Shown piece by piece: positions 16,846-25,961 of a DNA stretch of 64,000 bases. The notes under the pieces were generated by a model, which saw only the letters and a list, made by a program, of their open reading frames with translations, was not told where the DNA came from and did no database searches. Numbering within the stretch: position 1 is the first letter of the stretch; each line of letters begins with the position of its first letter. The position numbers and the translations under genes are program-made. Source of the stretch: Carnobacterium_A antarcticum (GTDB lineage Bacteria > Bacillota > Bacilli > Lactobacillales > Carnobacteriaceae); NCBI RefSeq assembly GCF_042658365.1, contig NZ_JBHSQC010000004.1; one strand, given 5' to 3'.

Positions 16846-18339
16846 TTGAACGTGTTGACAGAAAAGTTTAAAGAAGTTTTACTCTCTGTTTTGCCCATTG
16901 TTGCAATTGTGTTCGTTTTGCATTTCACCATTGCCCCTATGGAAACCAGTTTATTGCTGAGATTCGTACTGGGAGCTTTATTTATTGTCGTGGGATTGTC
17001 TGTTTTTTTATTGGGAACGGACATCGGTATCACGCCGATCGGGTCTCAATTGGGAAAAGGAGTCGCTAAAAGCAATAAAGTTTGGATCGTCATTCTTGCT
17101 GGATTAACGCTTGGTTTTTTTATTTCCATAGCAGAACCAGATCTGCATATTCTAGCTAACCAGATTGCTGGTGTGACCGGCGGCATCATCTCAAATACCA
17201 GTATTTTGATTTACGTTTCTATTGGGATAGCTGTAATGATGACCATTGGATTATTGAGAATCGTCTACAATATTCCTTTGTACAAGCTTTTGACAGGAAT
17301 CTATTTCGTTATTTTTATTTTATCGCTTTTTACATCAAATGAATTTTTATCGATGGCTTTTGATGCTTCCGGTGCTACAACCGGCGCATTAACCGTACCC
17401 TTTATGCTGGCTTTGGCTTTAGGAGTTGCCTCTTTAAGAAAAGGCGGGAAAGCTTCTGAGAAAGATAGTTTCGGCTTAGTGGCCATTGCTTCATCTGGAG
17501 CTATCATCGCAGTGATGTTGATGAATATCTTAGGCAGTCAAGGGGAAATGACCGGAAGTCTGGAAGTTGATTTGGAAGGGTCTACATCGGTTATCCAACC
17601 TTTTCTCGCTCATCTTCCAGTCATTTCGCAAGAAATATTTATTGCTTTACTTCCGATCTTGCTTGTTTTTCTAGCGTATAACTTCTTCTTTTTAAAGCTC
17701 AGTAAAAAAAGATTAAATAAAGTTTTAAAAGGCGTTTTATATGTCTTTATCGGTTTGGTTCTATTTTTAGTCGGAGTCAATGCCGGTTTTATGGAAGTGG
17801 GAAGTGTCGTAGGGTATACGGTCGCTTCATTGGATAATAATTTCTATGTACTCCTCGTTGCATTCGTGTTAGGATTAGTGACGATCTTAGCAGAACCAGC
17901 TGTCTATGTTCTGACCCATCAAATTGAAAACGTTACAAATGGATATGTGAAACGAAAAGTCGTTTTAACAGCTTTGTCTATCGGAGTTGGTTTGGCAGTT
18001 TTATTATCCATGATACGGATTCTTGTACCGGGTTTACTGTTGTGGCACATGATTTTACCGGGGTATATCCTTGCTATCGGTTTGATGTATGTGGTACCCA
18101 AAATGTTTGTCGGGATGGCTTTTGATGCTGGCGGAGTCGCTTCAGGTCCAATGACCGCAACCTTTATCTTAGCTTTTGTCCAAGGGGCAGCTGAAGCCAT
18201 TGAAGGAGCTGACGTATTGCTGGATGGATTTGGAATGATTGCAATGGTGGCCATGATGCCGATTATTACTTTGCAGCTGTTAGGCTTGATTTTCAAATTA
18301 AAATCTGGAAAGGGTGGATTCCAACCAAATGAAGAATAA
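16846..18339 (+). CDS. DUF1538-family membrane protein
   Basis: A 497-aa polytopic protein made of two DUF1538 repeats. Both halves show the same motifs: FLLGTDIGITPIGSQLG with ISIAEPDLHILANQI in the first, and FLVGVNAGFMEVGSVVG with TILAEPAVYVLTHQI in the second. A third motif, MAFDASGATTGALT and MAFDAGGVASGPMT, also appears once in each half. This looks like an inverted-repeat transporter, but no substrate is known to me. The start is uncertain: TTG at 16846 lies about 10 nt after AAAGGG, and GTG at 16852 is possible. It overlaps the PII-like gene by 11 bp, which implies coupled translation and joint function. Confidence 0.8.
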   Translation: MNVLTEKFKEVLLSVLPIVAIVFVLHFTIAPMETSLLLRFVLGALFIVVGLSVFLLGTDIGITPIGSQLGKGVAKSNKVWIVILAGLTLGFFISIAEPDLHILANQIAGVTGGIISNTSILIYVSIGIAVMMTIGLLRIVYNIPLYKLLTGIYFVIFILSLFTSNEFLSMAFDASGATTGALTVPFMLALALGVASLRKGGKASEKDSFGLVAIASSGAIIAVMLMNILGSQGEMTGSLEVDLEGSTSVIQPFLAHLPVISQEIFIALLPILLVFLAYNFFFLKLSKKRLNKVLKGVLYVFIGLVLFLVGVNAGFMEVGSVVGYTVASLDNNFYVLLVAFVLGLVTILAEPAVYVLTHQIENVTNGYVKRKVVLTALSIGVGLAVLLSMIRILVPGLLLWHMILPGYILAIGLMYVVPKMFVGMAFDAGGVASGPMTATFILAFVQGAAEAIEGADVLLDGFGMIAMVAMMPIITLQLLGLIFKLKSGKGGFQPNEE

Positions 18340-18997
18340 TATTATTGAAGGAATGAATTACGATATCCTTTGTCTTATCGTAAACGATGGCGTAGGGAGC
18401 AAGGTATTAAAGATTGCTAAGCAAGACGGCATTTCAGGCGGTACAGTCTTTTATGGTTTTGGGACCATCAACAATAATGCTTTGAAATTGCTAGGATTGG
18501 ATGATATTCGAAAAGAAATCATCATTTTAGCGGCAAAAAAAGAAGACGCTGAAAAAACATTAGAAGATTTATCCCAAAAATTAAAATTAGAAAAACGGAA
18601 TCATGGTATTGCCTTTTCGATTCCTATTGCCAATTTATTAGGAAATCGAAACTGTGTTTACAAACAAAATGCGAGCAGCAGAAAGGTTGAAGACATTATG
18701 CATCAAGCTATCTTTACGATTGTCGACCATGGTCAAGCAGAGGAAGTTATTGACGCGGCTGTTGCAGCGGGGTCTCAAGGAGGAACCGTTATTACTGGAC
18801 GCGGTTCTGGCAGTCATGAAACAAGTAAATTGTTTTCAATGGACATTGAGCCGGAAAAAGAAATCGTTTTAATCTTATCAGAAACGCAAACAACCGATGC
18901 GATTGTAGCATCGATCAGTAACGCTATGGAAATTGAAAAACCCGGAAACGGTGTATTGTTTACTTTAGATGTCAACAATACAAAAGGATTGTTTTAA
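18329..18997 (+). CDS. Tandem PII-like (GlnB-fold) signalling protein
   Basis: A protein of about 222 aa with two PII-like ferredoxin-fold domains, about residues 8-95 and 115-220. Each contains a GGTVF/GGTVITGRG turn (SGGTVFYGFGT and QGGTVITGRGSG), the segment before the T-loop in PII proteins. PII proteins sense adenine nucleotides, 2-oxoglutarate or other small molecules and gate transporters by direct contact. The overlap with the DUF1538 transporter-like gene suggests it regulates that protein. The ATG at 18329 lies after AAGGGTGG and inside the end of the upstream gene; GTG 18314 and ATG 18353 are alternatives. Most PII proteins are single-domain and trimeric. Confidence 0.75.
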   Translation: MKNNIIEGMNYDILCLIVNDGVGSKVLKIAKQDGISGGTVFYGFGTINNNALKLLGLDDIRKEIIILAAKKEDAEKTLEDLSQKLKLEKRNHGIAFSIPIANLLGNRNCVYKQNASSRKVEDIMHQAIFTIVDHGQAEEVIDAAVAAGSQGGTVITGRGSGSHETSKLFSMDIEPEKEIVLILSETQTTDAIVASISNAMEIEKPGNGVLFTLDVNNTKGLF

Positions 18998-19011
18998 TCA
19001 GAAAGTAAAAG

Positions 19012-19053
19012 AAACTGGCTCGCCGCATTTTTTGTAGGAGAGTCAGTTTTTTT
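19012..19053 (+). terminator. Terminator of the DUF1538-PII operon
   Basis: AAACTGGCTC pairs with GAGTCAGTTT around a long loop and ends in seven T. Confidence 0.75.
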
Positions 19054-19211
19054 GTTTATTTTCGCTTTCTGGAAGTGTTAAAATAGTATTAAACTTAGAT
19101 TGACAGTTTTCTAAGGGAGTTCTATACTGTGCTTAATGATTAAAGACAAATGTTTTTAAAGCAGTTGTTTAGTTAGAAAAACCCGCTGCTTTAGTGAAAG
19201 GTCTGAAAAAA

Positions 19212-20339
19212 ATGAATTTAAATGAGAAAGAATCTCTGATTTTAAAACGAATCCTTAAAAATCCTTTTGTAACCCAGCAAGAGTTAGCAGATGAAATAAA
19301 GTTATCCCGTTCAGCGACTGCTAATCTTATTTCAGGATTAGTTAGAAAAGAGTATCTGTTAGGAAAAGCGTATATTTTAAATGAAAGCAAGCCCGTTATT
19401 TGCATCGGGGCGGCCAATATCGACCGCCGTTATTTGATGGAAGCACCACTGATCGAAGGAACGACAAATGATGTTAAAACACAGTCTACAAATGGAGGCG
19501 TTGCCCGCAGCATTGCAGAGAACTTAGGCCGCCTTGAAGTTGAAGCAGCGTTGCTCTCAGTTGTCGGCAATGACCCAGAATGGCAGAAAATCAAAGCAGC
19601 TTCAGAACATTTTATGGATGTGTCAGCCGTTGATACATTAGAAGGTGAAGCTACGGGGACATTTTTGGAAGTCGTTAATCCAAATGGAGATATTCTTTTG
19701 GGGTTATCTGATATGGAAATTTACCATTGTATGACCCCGGAATGGTTAACAAAGCATCTTACTCTTTTAAAACGAGCTAAGTATTTAGTTGCTGATTTGA
19801 ATCTGCCAAAAGAAACGCTTGAACTACTGATTGCTCTAAAAATGAAACACCAGATCCCGCTTGTCCTTATTACTGTTTCAGTGCCCAAAATGGTCAATAT
19901 GCCCGCGTCTTTAGAGGGAGTTGATTTATTAATCGTCAAACACGATGAAACGGAAGCTTTCCTTAACTTAGCTGTTAAAAGCGAAGAAGATGCAGAACAA
20001 GCTGCTATTAAGTGGCTTAGCTACGGAGCACATTCGGTTATAGTGACGAAGAATGATGATACGCTGGTGTATGTAGCTGATAATGGGGAAACCATTCGGT
20101 ATAAAAATCCGCATGATATTACTAATCGCTATAAATGGGGAGCCAATGAAGCTATTTGTGCTGGTCTTATTTACGCTCGCCAACAAGGAAAATCAATTTC
20201 TCAAAGCTTAATGGCAGGATTCGCGAACGGTTATCACACAACACAGTCACTTTCTTTGGTACGCTCTAATTTATCCACGTTACAACTGGAAAAAGATATT
20301 GAAGAGCTGGCAAAAGTAGAAAAAGAATACCGTGTTTAA
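19212..20339 (+). CDS. PfkB-family sugar kinase fused to an N-terminal HTH, altered catalytic motif
   Basis: The 375-aa protein begins with a winged helix-turn-helix (about residues 5-55, TQQELADEIKLSRSATANLI) and continues as a ribokinase/PfkB fold. This is the layout of YeiC/PsuK-type pseudouridine kinases. The PfkB signature 1 is intact (STNGGVARSIAENLGRL). The second signature, normally TGAGDxF with the catalytic Asp, reads WGANEAICAGLIYA, so Asp is Glu and the Gly before it is Asn. Activity may be lost or changed, leaving a sugar- or nucleoside-responsive regulator. The start at 19212 follows GAAAGG. No pseudouridine glycosidase gene (psuG) lies nearby. It is monocistronic. Confidence 0.8.
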   Translation: MNLNEKESLILKRILKNPFVTQQELADEIKLSRSATANLISGLVRKEYLLGKAYILNESKPVICIGAANIDRRYLMEAPLIEGTTNDVKTQSTNGGVARSIAENLGRLEVEAALLSVVGNDPEWQKIKAASEHFMDVSAVDTLEGEATGTFLEVVNPNGDILLGLSDMEIYHCMTPEWLTKHLTLLKRAKYLVADLNLPKETLELLIALKMKHQIPLVLITVSVPKMVNMPASLEGVDLLIVKHDETEAFLNLAVKSEEDAEQAAIKWLSYGAHSVIVTKNDDTLVYVADNGETIRYKNPHDITNRYKWGANEAICAGLIYARQQGKSISQSLMAGFANGYHTTQSLSLVRSNLSTLQLEKDIEELAKVEKEYRV

Positions 20340-20347
20340 ATGAATAG

Positions 20348-20384
20348 AAAAAAAGTCTGCTATATATAACTAGCAGACTTTTTT
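20348..20384 (+). terminator. Terminator of the PfkB-like gene
   Basis: AAAAAGTCTGCTA pairs with TAGCAGACTTTTT; strong stem and T tract. Confidence 0.85.
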
Positions 20385-20440
20385 GTTTTATCTATTAAAT
20401 ATAGATAAATTTAGAACTTTCATATTTTTGTATGTAAACT

Positions 20441-20545
20441 GGACAAACCAGCATTAAATAGAGGTAAGTTTGCCCCAAAACTGTAAAATCGGAATAAAGC
20501 AGCACTAAAACAGGATTAGTTTGTCCAAAAGAATAAAAATATTAG
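20441..20545. repeat. About two units of a 51-bp GGACAAA/TTTGTCC palindromic repeat
   Basis: GCATTAAA at 20451 and GCACTAAA at 20502, and GTTTGCCC at 20468 and GTTTGTCC at 20519, are both 51 bp apart. The unit is GGACAAAC...GTTTGTCCAAAAGAATAAAA, clearly the same family as 36973-37085. Confidence 0.75.
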
Positions 20546-20711
20546 AATGGTTCTGTATAATAACGGAAAATCAACATTGATAATGTGGTGAAATACTTTT
20601 AAGAAAGAAGAATAATAATCATCAATGGGTTCTCAATTGCTTTATCTGGACAGCCTATACTATAATGAGGGTTATCTCATATTAAACTACTGAAAGAAGG
20701 GGTTCGAAAAA

Positions 20712-21809
20712 ATGAAAAAGTTAAGACTGGCGTTTATGGTATGTAATGTCTTTTTTGTGTTGGCTGCTTGTGGAGGAAAAGCGGCAACATCAGAAAAGGA
20801 TGAAAAAGCAGGGAAAACTGATGTGGCTTCAATCGTCATCAGTAAAGGAGAATATATTATTCCTGATGATAAAGAAGTAAGCGAAGATGAAGGATACTTA
20901 GCGTTAGAAGTTACCATTAAGAACGAGAGTAAAAAATCATTGAACGTCAGCAGTGGAGACATTAGTTTATACGATGAAAACGACAGCAAAGTAGAACCGG
21001 CTTCTGTTTATTCTGAGGATGAATCTTTCAAATTGTTGGGGCATGATAATTTGTCAGCTGATAAAAGCAAAACCGGTTACCTCGTATTTAAAGTAGACCA
21101 AGACAGCCAATATGAACTGCATTTTGAACCGCAGTATTATGATGTTGAAAACATGGATAAAGAAATTAAAGATGTTGTATTGAAAATCGATACAGCAGAA
21201 TACAAAGATACAACTGAAGAACCATCTGCTGCATTAACGGCGTTTATAGATGAAGTATTCCTTGCTAAAGAAAATGAAAAATACGATACAGTAGTCGCAA
21301 ACAATAAAGAAGCAACAGCTGAATCTTTTGATGAAGAATTTACAAAAGCGTTAAGCAACTTTTTTTCAGACTATGAACCGACAAACGAAGAGTTGCATCA
21401 GCTTGTAGAATCTTTTAAAACGAGCAATGGAAAAGTAGCAGAAGTAGATCAAAAATTGCTTTCTGTCTATCCGAATTCAGCAACCATTCAAGTCAAACCG
21501 AAAGCTTTGTCATTTGACAATATGGATGATGAAGTAGAAAGTTTGATGGACAAATACATAGAGGAGAATAAAGACAAAGAATATTCTGATTACCAAGCTG
21601 TGTATGTGGATGCAGAAAAATATTTGCTTGAAAACTTGCCAGAAGTTTTTAGCGTAGCCAGTCCTACCGAGTTAGATACCTACGGAGATGGATATCGCAT
21701 CCAATTAAAGAAAATAGATGACAAATGGGAAATCGATACCGTTAAGTCATCAAGCAATAATTACTATGAATACCTTGAAGAAGCTTTTAGAGGCGGTTTA
21801 TACAAATAA
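20712..21809 (+). CDS. Lipoprotein with DUF4352/DUF5105-like domains
   Basis: A 365-aa predicted lipoprotein. The signal sequence ends in the lipobox LAAC at about residue 20, so the mature protein should be anchored to the outer face of the membrane. An Ig-like beta domain follows (about 40-150, YLALEVTIKNESKKSLNVSS), resembling DUF4352/DUF5105 lipoproteins of Lactobacillales. A helical second half (about 160-365) follows. It is acidic throughout. Role unknown; related genes are often annotated as cell-envelope stress or unknown lipoproteins. The gene at 21881 is 71 bp downstream on the same strand and may be co-transcribed. Confidence 0.75.
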   Translation: MKKLRLAFMVCNVFFVLAACGGKAATSEKDEKAGKTDVASIVISKGEYIIPDDKEVSEDEGYLALEVTIKNESKKSLNVSSGDISLYDENDSKVEPASVYSEDESFKLLGHDNLSADKSKTGYLVFKVDQDSQYELHFEPQYYDVENMDKEIKDVVLKIDTAEYKDTTEEPSAALTAFIDEVFLAKENEKYDTVVANNKEATAESFDEEFTKALSNFFSDYEPTNEELHQLVESFKTSNGKVAEVDQKLLSVYPNSATIQVKPKALSFDNMDDEVESLMDKYIEENKDKEYSDYQAVYVDAEKYLLENLPEVFSVASPTELDTYGDGYRIQLKKIDDKWEIDTVKSSSNNYYEYLEEAFRGGLYK

Positions 21810-21880
21810 TCATTATTCAGCAAAAAAACTTGTTTTCTTAATTGAAGATAGGTTTTTTTACTGAAGTGAAGAGGTGCATG

Positions 21881-22999
21881 ATGAAAAAAAGAATAGTCGT
21901 ATTAAGCACAGCTAGTCTCTTGCTGTTGGTCTTTTTTATGACAATACATAATTATTATAGCAAGGAAAGTACCATTGATCGTTTTTTTGAAGCGATTGAA
22001 AATGAAGATAGTAAAACGCTGCATGGATTGATTCAATCTGATACAGATAAACTAAAAGTAACTGAAGATAGTGTTGAACCTTTTTTACGGTATTTTCACA
22101 AACACAATGATCAACGAAATAAATTAAAAGAGCAATTATTAGCGGATAGCAAAGAAAACAGGAAAACAAAAGATGATTTGATCGTGATGGAACCTAGCAA
22201 TAAAAAATGGGTCTTCTTTACAACTTATCAATTTGAAGTGAAATCACATTATATTACATTAGAAACAGACGGAAAACTTCAAGATGCCGTGATTACAGCA
22301 GGCAAAAAAAAACTGGCAGCTAACGAAAACGGTGAGTATGGTCCTTTAGTAATCGGAGAGCATCCATTAACAATTGCGTTCGAAGATCCATTTGGCAATA
22401 CCATTGAAGTAGAAAAAATGCTTGATCTGATTAAGGGTACTGAAACTGTTGCTATTGATCAGCTGGAAGAAACTTTAAAAAATAAAACGTTTCAAGATAA
22501 AGTAGCAGCAGGAGCGGCGCACTATTATCAAACGTATGGCGAAGCTTTGACCAATAATTTAGATGTAGAAAAGATTCAAAACAGTACGAGCGAACACAAA
22601 AAAGAATTAGCCTATTTATTTGAATATGTAAAAACAATTACGAAGAATTACGATTATACTTTTTATGGGCTAGTGCTGAACGCAGCTTCATTGAATCTGA
22701 CCAATACCAATGAAGGCTGGAAAATCATCGTTGACGGTGTCGTTGATCAAGAGAGTTCGATTCAATTATCGGATGCAGATTATTTTGCGTTGCAGCCGGC
22801 TGAGAAAAGTTCTGATTCAGTTATATTGACATTAATGTATGATGATCAGAAGAAAAGCTGGTTAGTAGAAAAAGAAAATTATGAAACATATGAAAAAGAT
22901 GCCGCTAAATGGACAAATAAAATTGAAAAAGTGATTGAAACTCCAACGACTTACAAGTGGAGAAAAGGCGATATTGATTCTGTGGGTATACCCATTTAG
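21881..22999 (+). CDS. TcaA-like membrane-anchored extracellular protein
   Basis: A protein of about 372 aa with one N-terminal membrane helix (residues 4-25) and an extracellular remainder. After the helix comes STIDRFFEAIENEDSKTLHG, typical of TcaA-family proteins. TcaA proteins in staphylococci affect wall teichoic acid and glycopeptide sensitivity. Unlike classical TcaA, no zinc ribbon precedes the helix. The start at 21881 follows GAGGTG; the frame could begin at 21842 but that adds residues without a ribosome site. It probably partners with the upstream lipoprotein. Function here is inference. Confidence 0.6.
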   Translation: MKKRIVVLSTASLLLLVFFMTIHNYYSKESTIDRFFEAIENEDSKTLHGLIQSDTDKLKVTEDSVEPFLRYFHKHNDQRNKLKEQLLADSKENRKTKDDLIVMEPSNKKWVFFTTYQFEVKSHYITLETDGKLQDAVITAGKKKLAANENGEYGPLVIGEHPLTIAFEDPFGNTIEVEKMLDLIKGTETVAIDQLEETLKNKTFQDKVAAGAAHYYQTYGEALTNNLDVEKIQNSTSEHKKELAYLFEYVKTITKNYDYTFYGLVLNAASLNLTNTNEGWKIIVDGVVDQESSIQLSDADYFALQPAEKSSDSVILTLMYDDQKKSWLVEKENYETYEKDAAKWTNKIEKVIETPTTYKWRKGDIDSVGIPI

Positions 23000-23096
23000 T
23001 GGAATGTATCCATAATCAGTCTTTATCTCTAACAAGAGAGCAAGACGAGTTCAGTACTGAATAAAAAAATATACAAGACGCCTCCCGATAAACGAC

Positions 23097-23148
23097 AAAA
23101 AATAAATCAGCTCTCATTTATCAATTGAATGGAGGTGGTTTATTTTTT
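23097..23148 (+). terminator. Terminator-like hairpin
   Basis: AAAAAATAAA and TTTATTTTTT bracket an imperfect stem (CTCTCATT with AATGGAG). It should end the TcaA-like transcript. Confidence 0.6.
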
Positions 23149-23253
23149 GTTTAGGAATAAGTATACGGCGACAAAAAAGTTAAATCTTTGACCGCATTTT
23201 AGAAAAGAATTATAGTGACAGTGAACTAAGAAAACTTGAAAGGGGAAGATAAA

Positions 23254-23685
23254 ATGATGCCTGCAAGAGTTTCGCTCGTCACGATCGTCACACAGGACTT
23301 GCCTAAATTAAGACTGTTTTACCAAGGTTTGGGATGGGAAGAATCAAAAATAAGTTCAGATACGTATGCTGTCTTTAAAACAGCTGGTGTTATCCTGACA
23401 CTTTTTCCAGTAGCAAAAATGGCTGCAGAAATGCAAGTTGAATTGGTTTCAGATGACCATTACTCTGCTGGAGTTACATTGGCGGTGAATGTTTACCAGA
23501 AAGAAGAGGTAGATAAAGCGATTAAAATTGTCCGTAATGCTGGCGGAACTATTTTAAGAGAACCAAGTGATGCTTTTTGGGGCGGCAGAACAGCTTATTT
23601 TGCTGATCCGGAAAAGAACTTATGGGAAGTGGCTTGGAATCCTGCAGCCGTTTTTGACGAACGAGGTGCGATGTTGGAATTTTAA
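23254..23685 (+). CDS. VOC-family protein
   Basis: A 143-aa vicinal oxygen chelate protein. It starts RVSLVTIVTQDLPKLRLFYQ and has the C-terminal GGRTAYFADPEKNLWEVAWN, the usual metal-ligand Glu position of glyoxalase-like proteins. The ATG at 23254 follows GGGGAAG. It is followed 30 bp later by an MBL-fold hydrolase gene, so the two may work together. Both are glyoxalase-type families (I-like and II-like), which hints at aldehyde or thioester detoxification, but this is inference. Confidence 0.8.
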   Translation: MMPARVSLVTIVTQDLPKLRLFYQGLGWEESKISSDTYAVFKTAGVILTLFPVAKMAAEMQVELVSDDHYSAGVTLAVNVYQKEEVDKAIKIVRNAGGTILREPSDAFWGGRTAYFADPEKNLWEVAWNPAAVFDERGAMLEF

Positions 23686-23715
23686 TTAAACTTAAGAGTT
23701 GAGAGGAGTTTTAAG

Positions 23716-24576
23716 ATGGAAACCGGTATGCATTATGGAAAAGATTACAAAACGATTCCGGCAACATCCGTGAAAAGCGGAGAGGGCGTAGAGGTGGTTC
23801 CAGATGTCTACTGTTATACCGTTCAAATCGTGAATCTTTGTTTTATTGGCGATTCAGCAACGAATGAATTTGTTATAGTGGATACTGGGACACCCAACCG
23901 ATCTAAAGAAATTATTGCAGCCGCAGAGGAACGGTTTGGTCCGGATTGTCGTCCAAAAGCGATTATTTTGACTCATGGTCACTTTGATCATGTTGGGTCA
24001 GTCATTGAGCTGATCAATCACTGGCACATTCCCGCATATGCTCATCCTCTGGAAATGCCTTATTTGACCGGTCAAAAAAATTACCCGGAGCCGGATTACA
24101 CAGTTGAAGGCGGCTTGGTCGCTAAGATGTCTCCTATCTTTCCAATAGATGCCATCGACTTAGACGGGCATGTTAAGCTGTTACCGGAAGATGGAAGCGT
24201 TCCGTACCTTTCTGCATTCAAATGGATCCATGTACCCGGACACGCTCCTGGCCAAGTGGCGTTGTTTAGAGAAGAAGACCGGCTGTTGTTGGCCGCAGAT
24301 GCTTTTGTAACCGTCAAACAGGAAGATTTGTACAAAGTAATCACTCAGAAACAAGAAATCAGCGGTCCGCCAAGGTACTTGACGACCGATTGGAAAGCTG
24401 CCAAAAACTCTGTTATCAAGCTGGCAGAGCTGAAACCCAACATCGCTATTACAGGCCACGGGAAACCAATGACGGGGGACCAATTATCTGAAAGTTTAGA
24501 CCGGCTTGTCCGAGATTTTGATGAGATCGCTGTACCAAAACATGGAAGATACGTATCTGAAAGAAATGAAACGTAA
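23716..24576 (+). CDS. MBL-fold metallo-hydrolase
   Basis: The 286-aa protein has the metallo-beta-lactamase motif LTHGHFDHVGS (HxHxDH, about residue 82), then HVPGHAPGQ and a C-terminal TGHGKPM, supplying the remaining zinc ligands. The family includes glyoxalase II and lactonases; substrate is not evident. No signal peptide is seen, so it is cytoplasmic. The ATG at 23716 follows GAGAGGAG. It is likely co-transcribed with the VOC gene just upstream and ends at a good terminator. Confidence 0.85.
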   Translation: METGMHYGKDYKTIPATSVKSGEGVEVVPDVYCYTVQIVNLCFIGDSATNEFVIVDTGTPNRSKEIIAAAEERFGPDCRPKAIILTHGHFDHVGSVIELINHWHIPAYAHPLEMPYLTGQKNYPEPDYTVEGGLVAKMSPIFPIDAIDLDGHVKLLPEDGSVPYLSAFKWIHVPGHAPGQVALFREEDRLLLAADAFVTVKQEDLYKVITQKQEISGPPRYLTTDWKAAKNSVIKLAELKPNIAITGHGKPMTGDQLSESLDRLVRDFDEIAVPKHGRYVSERNET

Positions 24577-24614
24577 AAGAAAAGAGTGTTTTGTTAAAAA
24601 GCAGCAGGCTGTAT

Positions 24615-24653
24615 AAAAAGAACCTTCACACAAAAAAAGTGCGAAGGTTCTTT
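24615..24653. terminator. Bidirectional terminator
   Basis: AAAGAACCTTC pairs with GAAGGTTCTTT, shared by the MBL gene and the leftward small gene at 24690. Confidence 0.8.
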
Positions 24654-24689
24654 GGATTGGTATAGAAAAGCATTCCTTTTTCTTGAAGC

Positions 24690-24905
24690 CTATTCTTCTT
24701 CAGTGGTCTCTTCTTTTTTTAGTTTTTTTAATTTTTCAGGGTCTTTAAATGGCTTGAAATCTTCCGGATGAGCATCTTCTTTTGGTTCTTTATCCAACTG
24801 TTCTTCTGGTAATTCATCTAGCTTTTCGTCTTCTTTAAAGGCTTTTAATGCTGCTGCTTCGATTAAACTCTTTTCTTTGCCGCTTCCTGCTCCTTGGTTA
24901 TCCAT
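24690..24905 (-). CDS. Small highly charged hypothetical protein
   Basis: A 71-aa protein in which Lys, Glu and Asp dominate, with Pro scattered; it ends KKEETTEEE. It is probably disordered in solution. A proper ribosome site (GAGGTG, 8-nt spacing) and a terminator after the stop make it a credible gene. I do not recognise the family and can give no function. Confidence 0.7.
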   Translation of the reverse strand: MDNQGAGSGKEKSLIEAAALKAFKEDEKLDELPEEQLDKEPKEDAHPEDFKPFKDPEKLKKLKKEETTEEE

Positions 24906-25046
24906 AGTATAAGCACCTCACTTTTTCTTTTAGTATAACATGATTTGAATTAAAACGCTTTCTTGAAGAAACTATGGTAAAATAAAAGAAAGCTATTCAT
25001 CAAAATTCAAGGAACAACGAATGAATGAGTATTTGGAGGAATTTTT

Positions 25047-25892
25047 ATGTCAGGATGGAGTATTTTGGGAACAATCATTGGGTTGCTCCTTGCACTAGTT
25101 ATTTATCTTATAGTTCAAAACAAATGGATGCAAGTGAAACATTTTCGGATCAAATTGCCGTATTCAGGGAAAAGTTTGACCGGCAAAAAAATTGTGCACT
25201 TATCTGATTTGCATATACCGAGACACGGAGTATCATTGACTCGGTTAGTGAAAAAAGTAGCGGCAGAAAAACCGGACTTAATTGTGCTGACCGGTGATTT
25301 GATAGATGTACGGTATGGTTTGCCTAAAGTTGAGTTGCGCTCTCTTGCGCAATCATTAGTAGCGATCGCTCCCGTTTATGCGGTTACTGGAAACCACGAT
25401 TTTGGAAGCGGCCGGTTACAAGAATGGGAAGATATTCTGACGTCATCTGGCGTTCGGGTATTGATCGACGAAGCCGAATGGATCGAATTCGATCATGATG
25501 GCTTCGTTTTGATGGGATTATCTGAAAAAGAAAATTTTGAGACAGCTCCCAAACCGATTCTTAGAGGAGTCACGCTGACGGAAGGAATGCAAATGAAACC
25601 AAAAATTTTATTAGCGCATCATCCTGAATTTTTTGAAGAGTATTTAATGGATTTAACGCGTGCTCCAGATTTGATTTTGAGCGGCCATGCCCATGGCGGA
25701 CAATTTCGCTTGCCGTTTATTGGCGGACTTTTTTCGCCCGGACAAGGAAAATTTCCTGTGTATACGGATGGCGTTTACTTTGATCCCGAATTGCCAAGCA
25801 AACGAATGATCGTCAGTCGCGGCATCGGCAATTCCACGTTTCCTTTCCGTTTCAATAATCGACCGGAAATCGTAGTGGTTACATTGATCTAA
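25047..25892 (+). CDS. Membrane-anchored metallophosphoesterase (YkuE/YaeI-like)
   Basis: A 281-aa calcineurin-like phosphoesterase with one N-terminal membrane helix (residues 4-25). The five motifs are visible: HLSDLHIPRHG, LTGDLID, VTGNHDFG, LLAHHPE and GHAHGGQ, which build the two-metal site. Related proteins cleave lipid or UDP-linked phosphates or act as envelope phosphodiesterases; the substrate here is unknown. The ATG at 25047 follows a strong GGAGG. It is monocistronic. Confidence 0.9.
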   Translation: MSGWSILGTIIGLLLALVIYLIVQNKWMQVKHFRIKLPYSGKSLTGKKIVHLSDLHIPRHGVSLTRLVKKVAAEKPDLIVLTGDLIDVRYGLPKVELRSLAQSLVAIAPVYAVTGNHDFGSGRLQEWEDILTSSGVRVLIDEAEWIEFDHDGFVLMGLSEKENFETAPKPILRGVTLTEGMQMKPKILLAHHPEFFEEYLMDLTRAPDLILSGHAHGGQFRLPFIGGLFSPGQGKFPVYTDGVYFDPELPSKRMIVSRGIGNSTFPFRFNNRPEIVVVTLI

Positions 25893-25925
25893 CAGTTTCA
25901 TTTAGTTAAAAAAATCTTAGCAGAA

Positions 25926-25961
25926 GCACATCAGACCTCATAAGGGTTTGATGTTTTTTTT
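25926..25961 (+). terminator. Terminator of the phosphoesterase gene
   Basis: ACATCAGACC pairs with GGGTTTGATGT, followed by eight T. Confidence 0.8.

Noticed and set aside
17301..18296. Minus-strand open frames inside the DUF1538 gene
   Set aside because: Same reason: antisense to a well-supported gene and no ribosome sites or family match.
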